Part shown: positions 21,400 to 31,808 of the stretch, piece by piece
Layout of the letters: each line of letters begins with the position of its first letter
How positions within the stretch are numbered: the stretch's first letter is position 1
Assembly: GCA_947448415.1 (NCBI GenBank)
Contig: CANFMT010000004.1
Location: forward strand, 51,253-115,252
Direction: 5' to 3'
Length of the DNA: 64,000 nt
From: Burkholderiaceae bacterium
Lineage (GTDB): Bacteria; Pseudomonadota; Gammaproteobacteria; Burkholderiales; Burkholderiaceae
Made by a program: the position numbers and the translations under genes
The notes under the pieces: model-generated
What the model was told of the DNA's origin: nothing
What the model saw: the letters and a program-made list of their open reading frames with translations, nothing else
Database searches by the model: none

Positions 21400-21401
21400 G
21401 C

Positions 21402-23156
21402 ATGACATTTGCTTTGCACGGAATTCCAGTATCGAAAGGCATTGCCATTGGCAAGGCGGTACTGATTTCGCGTGCAGCACTTGAGGTTAGCCACTATTTG
21501 GTTGAGGCTGGAAAAGAAGAGGCTGAAGCCCAAAAGCTCTTAACTGCATTTGATCAGGTTCGATTAGAGCTAGAGCAATTACGACTAGGCTTGCCTAAAG
21601 ATGCGCCACAAGAGATGGCGGCATTTCTAGATGTGCATGGCATGATTTTGGCGGATCCTGCTTTGGCAGAAAAGCCGATTAAATTGATTCGCACCCAGAG
21701 ACTAAATGCTGCATGGGCGCTAACGACTGAATTGAATGATCTGCTTGAGCAGTTCGCTGAGATTGAAGACCCATACTTAAAAGAACGCTCTAACGATATT
21801 CGTCAAGTGGCGGAAAGGGTTATTAAAGCGCTCAATGCCCAGAAAAAAGATGCTTTGGATGGCGAAGATTTCCTGCCTTCAGGGGATATTGGTATCGATT
21901 CGATTATCGTGGCTCACGATATTGCCCCTCACGATATGTTGCGTTTCAAGGAGCACGCTTTTACTGGCTTTGTAACGGATCTGGGCGGCAAAACATCACA
22001 TACGGCTATTGTGGCGCGCAGTATGGAAATTCCTGCAGTAGTTGGTGTGCGTCATGCAAGTGAAATGATCCGTCATGGCGACTGGTTAGTATTAGATGGC
22101 GAGCAAGGCGTGGTAGTAGTTTCGCCCGATGAACAATTGCTTGCGGAGTATCGCAAGTTACAAACTCAAGCTATCAAAGAGGCGCGTAAACTACAGCAAC
22201 TTAAGCATGCCAAAACCGAAACAGCAGATGGCGTAGCAATAGAGTTGTTTGCCAATATAGAATTGCCTGAAGATGCCATCCAGGCTGTGAAGTTGGGTGC
22301 GGTTGGAGTTGGTCTCTTCCGATCCGAATTTTTATTCATGGATCGTAAGCAAGCTTTACCGGATGAAGAGCAACAATATCAAGAGTACCGTCGTGTAGTA
22401 GATTTAATGCATGGCCTGCCTGTCAACATTAGAACGATTGACGTTGGTGCGGATAAGGCATTAGGTGCAGGTGGAACTGACGTATCGCAAACAGGCACAT
22501 CCCCATTGGGTTTGCGGGCTATTCGTTGGTCTTTAACTGAGCCAGAAATTTTCCTTACTCAACTTCGAGCCATTTTGCGTGCCTCCGCTCATGGCCAGGC
22601 GCGCATCATGATTCCGATGTTAGCGCATGCCAAAGAGATTGATGAAACCTTGCGTTTGATTGAAAAAGCAAAGCAGCAGTTACACCAACGTGGCCAGTCT
22701 TTTAATCCTAATATTCAAGTCGGTGCAATGATTGAGATTCCAGCTGCTGCCTTGGTATTGCCATTGTTTATTAATCGCTTTGACTTTTTGTCGATCGGTA
22801 CGAATGATTTAATTCAGTACACCTTGGCAATTGATCGAGCTGATCATGCTGTTGCTCATTTGTACGACCCTTTGCACCCAGCTATTTTGAATTTACTCGC
22901 TAACATTATTGATCAAGCAAAGCGTGCCAATGTCCCTATTGCGGTATGTGGTGAGATGGCCGGCGATCCAGCTTTAACTAGACTGCTTTTGGCGCTTGGT
23001 TTGACCGATTTTTCTATGCACTTTAGCCAGTTGCTACTAGTCAAGCGAGAAATCCTAAAGGCGAATGTTGGGCTGCTTAAAGTCAGGGTGCCTAGATTGC
23101 TTAAGGCATACGAGCCAGAGGCTCAAGCCCAAGCGCTTGAGCGCCTACTCTCTTAA
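21402..23156 (+). CDS. ptsI: PTS enzyme I (phosphoenolpyruvate-protein phosphotransferase)
   Basis: GGKTSHTAIVARSMEIPAVVG and NDLIQYTLAIDRAD motifs. Confidence 0.96.
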   Translation: MTFALHGIPVSKGIAIGKAVLISRAALEVSHYLVEAGKEEAEAQKLLTAFDQVRLELEQLRLGLPKDAPQEMAAFLDVHGMILADPALAEKPIKLIRTQRLNAAWALTTELNDLLEQFAEIEDPYLKERSNDIRQVAERVIKALNAQKKDALDGEDFLPSGDIGIDSIIVAHDIAPHDMLRFKEHAFTGFVTDLGGKTSHTAIVARSMEIPAVVGVRHASEMIRHGDWLVLDGEQGVVVVSPDEQLLAEYRKLQTQAIKEARKLQQLKHAKTETADGVAIELFANIELPEDAIQAVKLGAVGVGLFRSEFLFMDRKQALPDEEQQYQEYRRVVDLMHGLPVNIRTIDVGADKALGAGGTDVSQTGTSPLGLRAIRWSLTEPEIFLTQLRAILRASAHGQARIMIPMLAHAKEIDETLRLIEKAKQQLHQRGQSFNPNIQVGAMIEIPAAALVLPLFINRFDFLSIGTNDLIQYTLAIDRADHAVAHLYDPLHPAILNLLANIIDQAKRANVPIAVCGEMAGDPALTRLLLALGLTDFSMHFSQLLLVKREILKANVGLLKVRVPRLLKAYEPEAQAQALERLLS

Positions 23157-23159
23157 GGT

Positions 23160-23912
23160 TTAATGAGTGGTACCGCAAACCGAGCATTCGGCATTGCGAG
23201 AAATCTTGATTTCATCAATTTGAGTGGTGCGCGCATTCCAAAGAAGCATACGTCCAATTAGAGTCTGGCCAAAACCAATGATGACCTGAATCGCTTGGGC
23301 TGCCTGCATTGCGCCAATAATTCCCACTAGGGGCGAAAAGATGCCCATGCTAGAACAGCTAACTTCTTCAAATTGCTCATCTGGGGAGAAGATACATGCG
23401 TAACACGGTGATGCAGAATTTCGCGGATCAAAGACACTAATTTGCCCGTCAAAACGTAGAGCGGATCCGGATATTAGAGGTTTTTGATGTTTTACACAGC
23501 AAGCATTAATTAGATGACGAGTTACAAAGTTATCGGTGCAATCTAAAACAATATCCACGCTTGGCAATAACTCATCAAGTAGTGGTGCTGTTGCTTTTAC
23601 TGGGATGGTTTCTATTTGAATACTGGAGTTGAGTTGCTGCAAAAATTGTTTTCCAGAAGCGACTTTACTTTGACCAACTGACTTCTCAACGTGCATGATT
23701 TGGCGTTGCAAATTCGTTAAATCAACCTGGTCATGATCGATTAGAGTGATATGTCCAATGCCTGCTGCAGCTAGATAGGGTGCAGCAGCACTGCCTAGGC
23801 CGCCCGCACCTATTACCAATACATGTGCAGCTAAAAGCTTCTCTTGGCCAGCAACATCGATTTCTTCAAGCAGTAAATGTCTTGAGTATCTAAGTAGCTG
23901 CTCGTCATTCAT
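23160..23912 (-). CDS. ThiF/MoeB family adenylyltransferase
   Basis: RYSRHLLLEEIDVAGQEKL, GAGGLGSAAAPYLAAAG, DCTDNFVTRHLIN. Confidence 0.92.
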   Translation of the reverse strand: MNDEQLLRYSRHLLLEEIDVAGQEKLLAAHVLVIGAGGLGSAAAPYLAAAGIGHITLIDHDQVDLTNLQRQIMHVEKSVGQSKVASGKQFLQQLNSSIQIETIPVKATAPLLDELLPSVDIVLDCTDNFVTRHLINACCVKHQKPLISGSALRFDGQISVFDPRNSASPCYACIFSPDEQFEEVSCSSMGIFSPLVGIIGAMQAAQAIQVIIGFGQTLIGRMLLWNARTTQIDEIKISRNAECSVCGTTH

Positions 23913-23929
23913 GTTTGAACTAAAAGCCT

Positions 23930-25363
23930 TTATTCAAGCTTGGATGAAGAGCGTTTTACTGGCTGTCCATTAATGAATGCCACTGCCTGAGAAAGCATAA
24001 AGTCATCTGCACTACCCAATTCAGGTGGCTTCTTATTTTTATCTTTTTCTTTTTCTTCAGGAGTTTTCTTTGCATTTTTTTCTTCAATGCGCTGTAACTC
24101 TTGTAGGCGACGCTCTTCGCGATCCTTGATTAACTTATCTTCAGCTGATTGTTTGTTGCGTAAATGTTTCTCGCTATCAATCTCGCGCGTTATTAATACA
24201 TCATCTGGATCGCCATCTTTATTTTGATCAACGGGAATATCTGGTTTTACGCCATATGCCTGAATCGACTTACCGCTAGGGGTGTAGTAGTAGGCGGTAG
24301 TAATCTTTAATGCTGAATCATTGGTCAGCGGGCGCACAGTTTGTACTGAGCCCTTACCGAAAGTGGTTTTGCCAATAATGGTCGCACGTTTGTAATCTTG
24401 CAAAGCGCCGGCAACGATTTCGGATGCGGATGCTGAATAGGCGTTTACCAATACCACCATAGGGAGCTTTTTAAAGATCTCCGGTACACCAGCCAAAGGA
24501 TCCCCTGGCTCACTTAGGCGATACATCGCTGGAGTGGCATTAAATACTTGCTTGGAGTCTGCTGCTTGACCCTTTGTAGAGACGACAACGACATCCGCCG
24601 GTAGGAATGCAGCAGCTACACCTACAGCCCCTTGAAGAAGTCCTCCACCATTATTGCGTAGGTCAAGAATGATGCCTTTTAATTTTGGATCTTGAGCGGC
24701 AAGTTCAGTGAGTTTTTTCGCTAAATCTGGAACAGTGCGCTCTTGGAAGCTCGTGACTCGAACCCAAGCAATATCGTTGTCTAAAATTTTGGCTTTAACA
24801 GATTGCACTTTGATTTCAGCGCGTGTAATAGTGACTGGAAAGCTACGCTCTTCACTCTTGCGATATACAGTAAGCGTAATTTTTGTTCCAGGGGCGCCAC
24901 GCATCGTACGCACTGCTTTATCAAGTGACATACCTCGAACAGGTTTGTCATCAAGACGAGTAATTAAATCGCCAGCTTGAAGACCTGCGCGTGCTGCCGG
25001 ACTATCTTCAATCGGGTTGAGAACTTTTACAACACCATCTTCAGAGGTAATTTCAATACCAAGTCCTGCAAACTTTCCTGATGTCATTTCTTGCATTTCT
25101 GCAAAATCTTTTTTATCTAAGAAAGTGGAGTGAGGGTCAAGACTACTAACCATGCCTTTAACGGCATCAGTTAGAAGCTGCTTATCTTCAATGGGTTCAA
25201 CATATTCCCGTTTGATCTGGGCAAAGACATTGGAGAGCGTACGAAGCTCATCTAGCGGGAGCTGAGAGCCTTGTTGTGCGGTGGCTGAGAGCTGAATGGT
25301 CGCGGCTACGCCAGCAATTAAACCAACTGCAATCAGGGCAAAGTTCTTTAAGAATTGGCGCAT
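23930..25363 (-). CDS. S41 family C-terminal processing peptidase
   Basis: PDZ domain, DLRNNGGGLL, VNAYSASASEIVAGALQDYKRA catalytic motifs. Confidence 0.95.
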   Translation of the reverse strand: MRQFLKNFALIAVGLIAGVAATIQLSATAQQGSQLPLDELRTLSNVFAQIKREYVEPIEDKQLLTDAVKGMVSSLDPHSTFLDKKDFAEMQEMTSGKFAGLGIEITSEDGVVKVLNPIEDSPAARAGLQAGDLITRLDDKPVRGMSLDKAVRTMRGAPGTKITLTVYRKSEERSFPVTITRAEIKVQSVKAKILDNDIAWVRVTSFQERTVPDLAKKLTELAAQDPKLKGIILDLRNNGGGLLQGAVGVAAAFLPADVVVVSTKGQAADSKQVFNATPAMYRLSEPGDPLAGVPEIFKKLPMVVLVNAYSASASEIVAGALQDYKRATIIGKTTFGKGSVQTVRPLTNDSALKITTAYYYTPSGKSIQAYGVKPDIPVDQNKDGDPDDVLITREIDSEKHLRNKQSAEDKLIKDREERRLQELQRIEEKNAKKTPEEKEKDKNKKPPELGSADDFMLSQAVAFINGQPVKRSSSKLE

Positions 25364-25376
25364 GTGTTTATTTACT

Positions 25377-26066
25377 TTAGTCCAAATAAAAATGTTGAAT
25401 CGGTTTTAGGTTGTCATCTAATTCATATACGAGGGGAACACCATTGGGTACATTGACCGCCATGATGGCCTCATCAGACATTTGATCGAGATATTTAATT
25501 AAAGATCGAATGCTGTTGCCGTGCGCTACTAATAAAACACGTTTGTTGGCTTTTAAAGCGGGGGCAATAGATTCATTCCAAAGGGGAAGTACGCGCTCAA
25601 CGTTATCTTTTAAGCATTCGCCAAGCGGAATATCAGAAGTATTTAATTTTGAATATCGATGATCATTTTTAGGGTTGCGCTCATCAGCATCCTCCAAGAG
25701 TGGTGGACGCACGTCGTAAGAGCGACGCCAAATATGTACTTGCTCGTCACCATACTTAGCAGCAGTTTCTGCTTTATTAAGACCGGTGAGTGCGCCGTAA
25801 TGACGTTCATTCAATCGCCAGCTATGGACTACAGGAATCCACATCAGATCCATAGTGTCTTGGACGTGCCAAAGGGTGCGTATTGCGCGTCTTAATACTG
25901 AGGTGTAGGCGATGTCAAACTCATAGCCTGCTTTTCGAAGGTTTTCACCTGCTTCCAGTGCTTGCTCAGCGCCCTTGGGGGTTAAGTCAACATCCGCCCA
26001 GCCAGTAAAGCGGTTTTCAAGGTTCCAGGCGGATTCGCCATGACGAATAAGGACAAGTTGTTTCAT
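25377..26066 (-). CDS. gpmA: 2,3-bisphosphoglycerate-dependent phosphoglycerate mutase
   Basis: [37 protein letters not shown]. Confidence 0.97.
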   Translation of the reverse strand: MKQLVLIRHGESAWNLENRFTGWADVDLTPKGAEQALEAGENLRKAGYEFDIAYTSVLRRAIRTLWHVQDTMDLMWIPVVHSWRLNERHYGALTGLNKAETAAKYGDEQVHIWRRSYDVRPPLLEDADERNPKNDHRYSKLNTSDIPLGECLKDNVERVLPLWNESIAPALKANKRVLLVAHGNSIRSLIKYLDQMSDEAIMAVNVPNGVPLVYELDDNLKPIQHFYLD

Positions 26067-26088
26067 AGAGCCATTCTATAATCCGGTG

Positions 26089-26502
26089 ATGAACTTTCTC
26101 ACACAAATTGATAATTTAGCGCTTATTGCCCTGCTATTGGTTTCGGGCGCAGCGCTTTTCCTACCAACATTATCTACGCTTATTGGCGGAAAAGGCTTGT
26201 CACCTACCGAAGCCACTATTTGGATTAATCGGCGCAAGGCCCATGTTTTGGACTTACGTACAGACGAGGCGTTCAAGATTGGCCATTTGCCAGGGGCAAA
26301 ACTGATCAGTTCTGCTGATTTTGCTGCCGCGATTGAAAAGTTAAAACTTGATCGCAAGCACCCAGTGGTGTTGGTCTGCGAGACAGGAGCGCAGTCTCGT
26401 AAGTTGGTCGCAGAAATCCAAAAAATGGGTTTTGCCGAGGTTGGAGCCCTTGACGGAGGTGTCCAAGCCTGGAAGGCATCTGCATTACCACTGGTTAAAT
26501 AG
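26089..26502 (+). CDS. Rhodanese-like domain protein
   Basis: N-terminal TM; LDLRTDEAFKIGHLPGA and VCETGAQS active-site loop. Confidence 0.9.
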   Translation: MNFLTQIDNLALIALLLVSGAALFLPTLSTLIGGKGLSPTEATIWINRRKAHVLDLRTDEAFKIGHLPGAKLISSADFAAAIEKLKLDRKHPVVLVCETGAQSRKLVAEIQKMGFAEVGALDGGVQAWKASALPLVK

Positions 26503-26511
26503 GAGGAATGC

Positions 26512-26766
26512 ATGCCCCCAGTAACTATGTACAGCACTCAGGTTTGCCCATATTGCGTGATGGCTGAAAAGCTACTGCAAAAAAAAGGGGTTAACAATCT
26601 AGAGAAGATATTGATTGACCGCGATCCTGCTCAGCGCGAGGCGATGATGACGCGTACTGGTCGTCGCACAGTGCCACAGATTTATATTGGTGACACCCAT
26701 GTTGGCGGATATGATGATTTAGTTGCCCTGGATAGAGCTGGAAAGCTCGATCCACTATTAGTTTAA
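26512..26766 (+). CDS. grxC: Glutaredoxin 3
   Basis: TQVCPYCVMAEKLL (CPYC), TVPQIYIGDTHVGGYDDL. Confidence 0.95.
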   Translation: MPPVTMYSTQVCPYCVMAEKLLQKKGVNNLEKILIDRDPAQREAMMTRTGRRTVPQIYIGDTHVGGYDDLVALDRAGKLDPLLV

Positions 26767-26793
26767 TAAATTCAATACAAAAGAAAGTTAGTG

Positions 26794-27318
26794 ATGACTG
26801 AACAATCTGCTGCACCTACAGAAGGTGTTGATGACTCAAAAGATCCTTCATTTCGTATTCAGCGTATCTATTTAAAAGATCTATCTTTAGAGCAGCCTAA
26901 CTCCCCACAAATTTTATTAGTTCAATCTGAGCCTGTGGTGGAAGTGGAAATCGATGTAGAGGTTAGCCCGGTTAGTGCAGAGATTTTTGAGGTTTCCTTG
27001 AGCTCTACAGTAACTGCAAAAGTAGCTGGAAAAGTTCTATTTTTAGTAGAAGCAAAGCAAGCTGGAATTTTTGAGTTCATTAATATTCCTCCTGCCCAAA
27101 TCGATCCGATGCTTGGCATTACGTGCCCTACTATTTTGTATCCTTATTTGCGCTCTAATATCGCTGATACTATTAGTCGTGCGGGCTTCCAGCCTATTCA
27201 TTTGAATGAAATTAATTTTCATGGAATGTATGAGCAGCGTTTGATGCAGGCCCAGCAGGCAGGCCCAGCCAATGATGGCGCCTCTGCTGATGAGAGCAAA
27301 ATTATTCTTCCCCACTAA
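26794..27318 (+). CDS. secB: Protein-export chaperone SecB
   Basis: [20 protein letters not shown] and [22 protein letters not shown]. Confidence 0.96.
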   Translation: MTEQSAAPTEGVDDSKDPSFRIQRIYLKDLSLEQPNSPQILLVQSEPVVEVEIDVEVSPVSAEIFEVSLSSTVTAKVAGKVLFLVEAKQAGIFEFINIPPAQIDPMLGITCPTILYPYLRSNIADTISRAGFQPIHLNEINFHGMYEQRLMQAQQAGPANDGASADESKIILPH

Positions 27319-27342
27319 GCTTTAAGAACAAGCGCACAGATC

Positions 27343-28365
27343 ATGAAAGTGACCCTGCTCGGCGCTGGTGCATGGGGAACTGCAATGGCCGTACAAGCGG
27401 CTCGCTATCTTTCTGATGGCAATGTTTCTTTATGGTCTCGCAGTGCAAATCAACTGGCTGATATTCAGAAGAGTGGTGAAAACCACTCTTATTTACCCGG
27501 CATTGCTTTACCCAAAAGCCTGCTACTAGAGAGTGATTTCACAAAAGCTGTAAAAAAATTATCTAGCACCGATTTGTTGGTCATTGCTACGCCAATGTCT
27601 GCGTTATCAGAAACAATCGCTCAAGTTTTAAAAATAGCTGATCACTCGCTAAATATTATTTGGTTGTGTAAAGGTTTAGAGCCTAAAACAGCTTTATTGC
27701 CACACCAGGTTGTTGAGCGTGAAAATAAATTACATAGTCGCGGATTAATTCATTCTTATGGCGCTTTATCTGGCCCTAGCTTTGCTCGTGAAGTGGGCGC
27801 AGGAATGCCATGCGCATTAACGGTAGCAAGCAAATCCCCAAAATTATGCGAGACAGTCCAAGCTGCTTTTCATCATGGCAACATGCGTGTTTACTCAAGT
27901 GATGATTTGATTGGTGTCGAGCTAGGCGGCGCTATTAAGAACGTTTTAGCTATCGCTGCAGGTATTGGCGATGGCCTAGATTTAGGTTTAAATGCTCGCG
28001 CTGCGGTGTTAACTCGCGGCCTGGCTGAGATGATGCGGATTGTGAAGGCTGCGGGCGGTAGACCTGAAACCTGTATGGGTCTGACTGGTGTTGGCGATCT
28101 TATTTTGACTGCTACCGGAGATCTTTCTCGTAATCGTCGGGTGGGTCTTGAGCTTGCCGCTGGAAAATCTTTAGATCAAATATTGGCCGGCTTGGGTCAT
28201 GTGGCAGAAGGCGTTCTTTGTGCTGCAGCAGTAGAAGATTTGGCTAAGCGACTAGGTGTCGAAATGCCCATTACTGCAATGATGGGCGAGGTATTGTCTG
28301 GAAAGTTGGCACCCCCCGAAGCAGTAAAAAAATTAATGGGTCGTAATCCAAAAATCGAGACTTAA
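27343..28365 (+). CDS. gpsA: Glycerol-3-phosphate dehydrogenase (NAD(P)+)
   Basis: LLGAGAWGTAMAV; GLGDLILTATGDLSRNRRVG-type region. Confidence 0.95.
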   Translation: MKVTLLGAGAWGTAMAVQAARYLSDGNVSLWSRSANQLADIQKSGENHSYLPGIALPKSLLLESDFTKAVKKLSSTDLLVIATPMSALSETIAQVLKIADHSLNIIWLCKGLEPKTALLPHQVVERENKLHSRGLIHSYGALSGPSFAREVGAGMPCALTVASKSPKLCETVQAAFHHGNMRVYSSDDLIGVELGGAIKNVLAIAAGIGDGLDLGLNARAAVLTRGLAEMMRIVKAAGGRPETCMGLTGVGDLILTATGDLSRNRRVGLELAAGKSLDQILAGLGHVAEGVLCAAAVEDLAKRLGVEMPITAMMGEVLSGKLAPPEAVKKLMGRNPKIET

Positions 28366-28377
28366 GTTAAGGGTCCT

Positions 28378-28848
28378 TTAGTTTCCGCCGGCTAAGCCAT
28401 TCTGGCGCCAAGCTTCATAAACAACGATTGCCACTGTATTCGATAGGTTCAAACTTCGACTGCTATCTTGCATTGATAAACGCATTTGATTGTCCGGAGG
28501 AATAGAGCTCCTCACTTCATCAGTAATGCCTTTGGTCTCAGAGCCAAAAACAAAATAATCATTTGGTAAATATTTGCCGCCATGAAATTTGCCCTTGCCT
28601 TTAGTTGTCAATGCAAACAAATGCTGTGGATCAGGTTTTTCATCTTTTAAAAATTGCACCCAGTTTGCATGTACTTTGATCGTTGCAAACTCGTGGTAGT
28701 CCAGACCGGCTCGGCGTAACTTCGCATCCTCCATTGGAAAACCGAGAGGCTCAATCAGGTGTAGTTTTGCACCGGTATTTGCGCACAAGCGAATGATATT
28801 GCCTGTATTGGGAGGAATTTCTGGTTCAAATAAAACAATGTTAAACAT
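28378..28848 (-). CDS. trmL: tRNA (cytidine(34)-2'-O)-methyltransferase
   Basis: FEPEIPPNTGNIIRLCANTGAKLHLIEPLGF; SPOUT knot LNLSNTVAIVVYEA. Confidence 0.94.
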   Translation of the reverse strand: MFNIVLFEPEIPPNTGNIIRLCANTGAKLHLIEPLGFPMEDAKLRRAGLDYHEFATIKVHANWVQFLKDEKPDPQHLFALTTKGKGKFHGGKYLPNDYFVFGSETKGITDEVRSSIPPDNQMRLSMQDSSRSLNLSNTVAIVVYEAWRQNGLAGGN

Positions 28849-28866
28849 GGATCAATTATTACTCTG

Positions 28867-29610
28867 TTAGGTAGATCTTGGGGTCCTGAGTAAAACCCAA
28901 TTAATGACGCGCGATACGCCATTGTCCTTCAGAATGCTCGCAATTTCATTGAGGGTTGCGCCGCTAGTCATCACATCATCAAAGACAATAACAATTTTGT
29001 TCTCCAGTTGATCAAGATACATAGGTTCAATATAAAACATTCCCTGTATCAAGCGATGTCGATTGGCTGCTGATGTGCCTGCCTGGTGTTCAGAGTAGTG
29101 ATGCCTCCTGAGGATGTATGGAGATTTTTGAATGGAAGATCTACAGCGTATTAACTTAGCCAATTCCCAGCTTTGATTGAAACCTCTTGCTGCTAACTTT
29201 TGAATGCTAAGAGGAACCGGTAGGAGGTAGTCTGCAAACGATTCATTTAATTGATCGGTAAAAAGTTGATTCCATGCACCAGCAAGACCATGTGCAAACG
29301 TTACCCGCTTTTGATATTTAAATTGATGCAAACTTTCTTGCAAAATTCCATCGTAAAAATCTAAGCAAAACGTTTCATCAAAAGCGGGCGGATTATTAAT
29401 GCACTGAAGACATACTTGATCTTTAATTTCTGACTCTTGCAGGGAGATACCGCATTGCGCACAGCATTCATACGCCAACGCACCTTCCTCCCTTAGAAGT
29501 CTTAGACATTTATTGCAGATGGTGAGCTCTTGAAAATCTCTACACCCAATACAAGCGCTTGGTAATGCATATGCGCTAATGGATTGAAAAATCTTCTGTA
29601 GAAGTTGCAT
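28867..29610 (-). CDS. comF: ComF family protein (phosphoribosyltransferase-like)
   Basis: Zn-finger-like Cys pairs, IVIVFDDVMTSGATLNEIA PRPP motif; start set at internal ATG (MQLLQK) rather than track start 29646. Confidence 0.88.
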   Translation of the reverse strand: MQLLQKIFQSISAYALPSACIGCRDFQELTICNKCLRLLREEGALAYECCAQCGISLQESEIKDQVCLQCINNPPAFDETFCLDFYDGILQESLHQFKYQKRVTFAHGLAGAWNQLFTDQLNESFADYLLPVPLSIQKLAARGFNQSWELAKLIRCRSSIQKSPYILRRHHYSEHQAGTSAANRHRLIQGMFYIEPMYLDQLENKIVIVFDDVMTSGATLNEIASILKDNGVSRVINWVLLRTPRST

Positions 29611-29633
29611 GGGGCGCTGAGTATACTGAGCCA

Positions 29634-30431
29634 ATGACCCAGCCAATCAGATGGTTACAAGACGAAATTGCAGACCGTATGTTGCAGAAATTGGACATCG
29701 TTAAAATCGATGTTAAAGATGTCTTAATCGTCCCAGATTTTCCGGGAAGACACTTAACTGCATTTGCAAAACGCTACCCAAACGCAAATATTTGTAGCCT
29801 TAGTGAAGACGGTATCTCTGGGTTTGAAATGTGGCGTTCTAAGGCTTTATCTAATTGGCGATCATTGTTTCGTACAAATACCGAGGCATTTAGCTCTTAC
29901 CAGGCCACCGGCAAATTTGATCTTCCCGATAATTCTGTTGATTTGGTATTTAGCGATCTATTAATTCAGGATCTTCCTGACCCCAAGCAATTTTTGCAGG
30001 AATGTTGGCGTGTTTTACGCGAGGGGGGATTAATCGCCTTTAGCTATCTGGGTCCGGATACTGGCAAGGAATTGCGGAGTGTTGATCTGCCGGGTGTGAA
30101 ATTAAAGAATTTATTGAGCCCATGGGACATGCATGACATGGGCGATGCCTTGTTATCGGAGCGTTTTTCAGACCCAGTAATGGACATGGAGTTCCTAACC
30201 TTGGACTATGAGAAGCCTGAACTTTTGATGGTTGATATAGAGGCCCTCAAACTCTCCCATTTTCTTGCGTTAGAAGCTCCCAAATTAGATGTTTTGCCAC
30301 AAAAACTGACTTTAGAGGTGGTTTATGGGCATGCATGGGTCATAGGCAAGCACCTTGCAAAGGCTAAGGACAACGTTGCCTATATTGATCTAAACCAAAT
30401 TGGACGCAAGACTAGGCCAGATTCTGCTTAA
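29634..30431 (+). CDS. SAM-dependent methyltransferase, BioC-like
   Basis: Class I methyltransferase fold; NSVDLVFSDLLIQDLPDPKQFLQECWRVLREGG. Confidence 0.75.
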   Translation: MTQPIRWLQDEIADRMLQKLDIVKIDVKDVLIVPDFPGRHLTAFAKRYPNANICSLSEDGISGFEMWRSKALSNWRSLFRTNTEAFSSYQATGKFDLPDNSVDLVFSDLLIQDLPDPKQFLQECWRVLREGGLIAFSYLGPDTGKELRSVDLPGVKLKNLLSPWDMHDMGDALLSERFSDPVMDMEFLTLDYEKPELLMVDIEALKLSHFLALEAPKLDVLPQKLTLEVVYGHAWVIGKHLAKAKDNVAYIDLNQIGRKTRPDSA

Positions 30432-30493
30432 GTGTAAGTGATTACTATCATTTAAACCTTGGTCAAGATTGGTTCAGACTGGGTCATCCCTGT

Positions 30494-30522
30494 TTGTTGT
30501 TGAACCTAATTAACCCTATAAT
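30494..30522 (+). promoter_or_regulatory. Predicted sigma70 promoter for the cytochrome oxidase operon
   Basis: TTGTTG (30494-30499) - 17 bp - TATAAT (30517-30522), upstream of ctaC. Confidence 0.6.
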
Positions 30523-30610
30523 CACGGCAGGAAGTATTGGCTTGAGACCGTTTTTTGGGCATTTTGTGGCATTTTTGCTGCTTTGCTCACGACAATAAAC
30601 AGAGAATAAG

Positions 30611-31765
30611 ATGAATTTATTTGGAAAAGTCACTAGGGCTTCGCTCTATTTCGCAGTAGCCTTTGGTACTGCTTTTGCTCATGCAGCAGAGAATATGCCT
30701 GGTGGCCCAGCTGTTAATCAGCTCAATTTTGCAGCCCCTGCTACCAAAATCATGCAAGAGATTCACTGGTTGCATTGGATGATGTTGGTAATTTGTGCGC
30801 TCATCTTTGTGGGCGTATTTGGCGTGATGTTCTATTCGATTTTGAAGCACCGCAAATCATTAGGTCATAAGTCAGCATCTTTTCATGAGAGCACAACGGT
30901 TGAAATTATTTGGACAGTAATTCCATTGCTCATCGTTATCGGCATGGCATTGCCTGCAACAAAAACAGTTGTAGCGATGAAAGACACTACCAACTCTGAC
31001 ATCACTATTAAGACCACCGGTTATCAGTGGAAGTGGGGTTACGACTACATCAAAGGCGAAGGTGAGGGCATTAGTTTTGTGTCTACCTTAGCTACATCAC
31101 GTGAAGCCATCAATAACCTAGCACCTAAATCAAGTACCTATTTGATGGAAGTGGATAACGAAATGGTTGTTCCAGTTGGCAAGAAAATTCGTTTGATCAC
31201 AACAGCTAATGACGTTATTCATGCATGGACTATCCCTGCATTTGGCGTAAAGCAAGACGCAATCCCAGGATTTGTTCGTGATACTTGGTTTAGAGCCGAT
31301 AAGATTGGCACCTTCCGCGGTCAGTGTTCTGAGTTATGCGGCGCTGAGCATGCCTTCATGCCGATCGTTGTAAAAGTAGTTTCACCAGAAGACTACACAG
31401 CCTGGGTTGCAGAGAAGAAGAAAGAAATGGGCGCTGGCGGAGATGACCCATCTAAGGTTTACACCTTGGATGAGCAAAAAGAGCGCGGTGCAAAAGTATA
31501 TGCAGCGAACTGTGCTGCGTGTCATCAGCCTAATGGTAAAGGTGCGGGTGCATTCCCAGCATTGGATGGCAGCAAAGTGGTTAATGGTCCTAAAGCGGGT
31601 CAATTTAATATTTTGTTGAACGGTAAAAATGCAATGCCGAAGTGGGCAGGCGTACTTTCCGATGGAGATATCGCAGCCGTTATTACCTATACCCGTAATT
31701 CATGGGGTAATAAAACGGGCGAAGTGATTCAGACCCAAGAAATTATTACCGCACGCGGCCAGTAA
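30611..31765 (+). CDS. ctaC: Cytochrome c oxidase subunit II with C-terminal cytochrome c domain
   Basis: CuA motif GQCSELCGAEHAFM; CAACH heme motif. Confidence 0.96.
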   Translation: MNLFGKVTRASLYFAVAFGTAFAHAAENMPGGPAVNQLNFAAPATKIMQEIHWLHWMMLVICALIFVGVFGVMFYSILKHRKSLGHKSASFHESTTVEIIWTVIPLLIVIGMALPATKTVVAMKDTTNSDITIKTTGYQWKWGYDYIKGEGEGISFVSTLATSREAINNLAPKSSTYLMEVDNEMVVPVGKKIRLITTANDVIHAWTIPAFGVKQDAIPGFVRDTWFRADKIGTFRGQCSELCGAEHAFMPIVVKVVSPEDYTAWVAEKKKEMGAGGDDPSKVYTLDEQKERGAKVYAANCAACHQPNGKGAGAFPALDGSKVVNGPKAGQFNILLNGKNAMPKWAGVLSDGDIAAVITYTRNSWGNKTGEVIQTQEIITARGQ

Positions 31766-31808
31766 ATCAGATTAACTAATACAGATAAAAACGAAACCGG
31801 AGTAATTC

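Noticed and set aside
24000-24200. Charged Lys/Glu-rich tail in the S41 peptidase as an unusual domain
   Set aside because: Low-complexity charged linkers are common near the C-terminus of CtpA-type proteases
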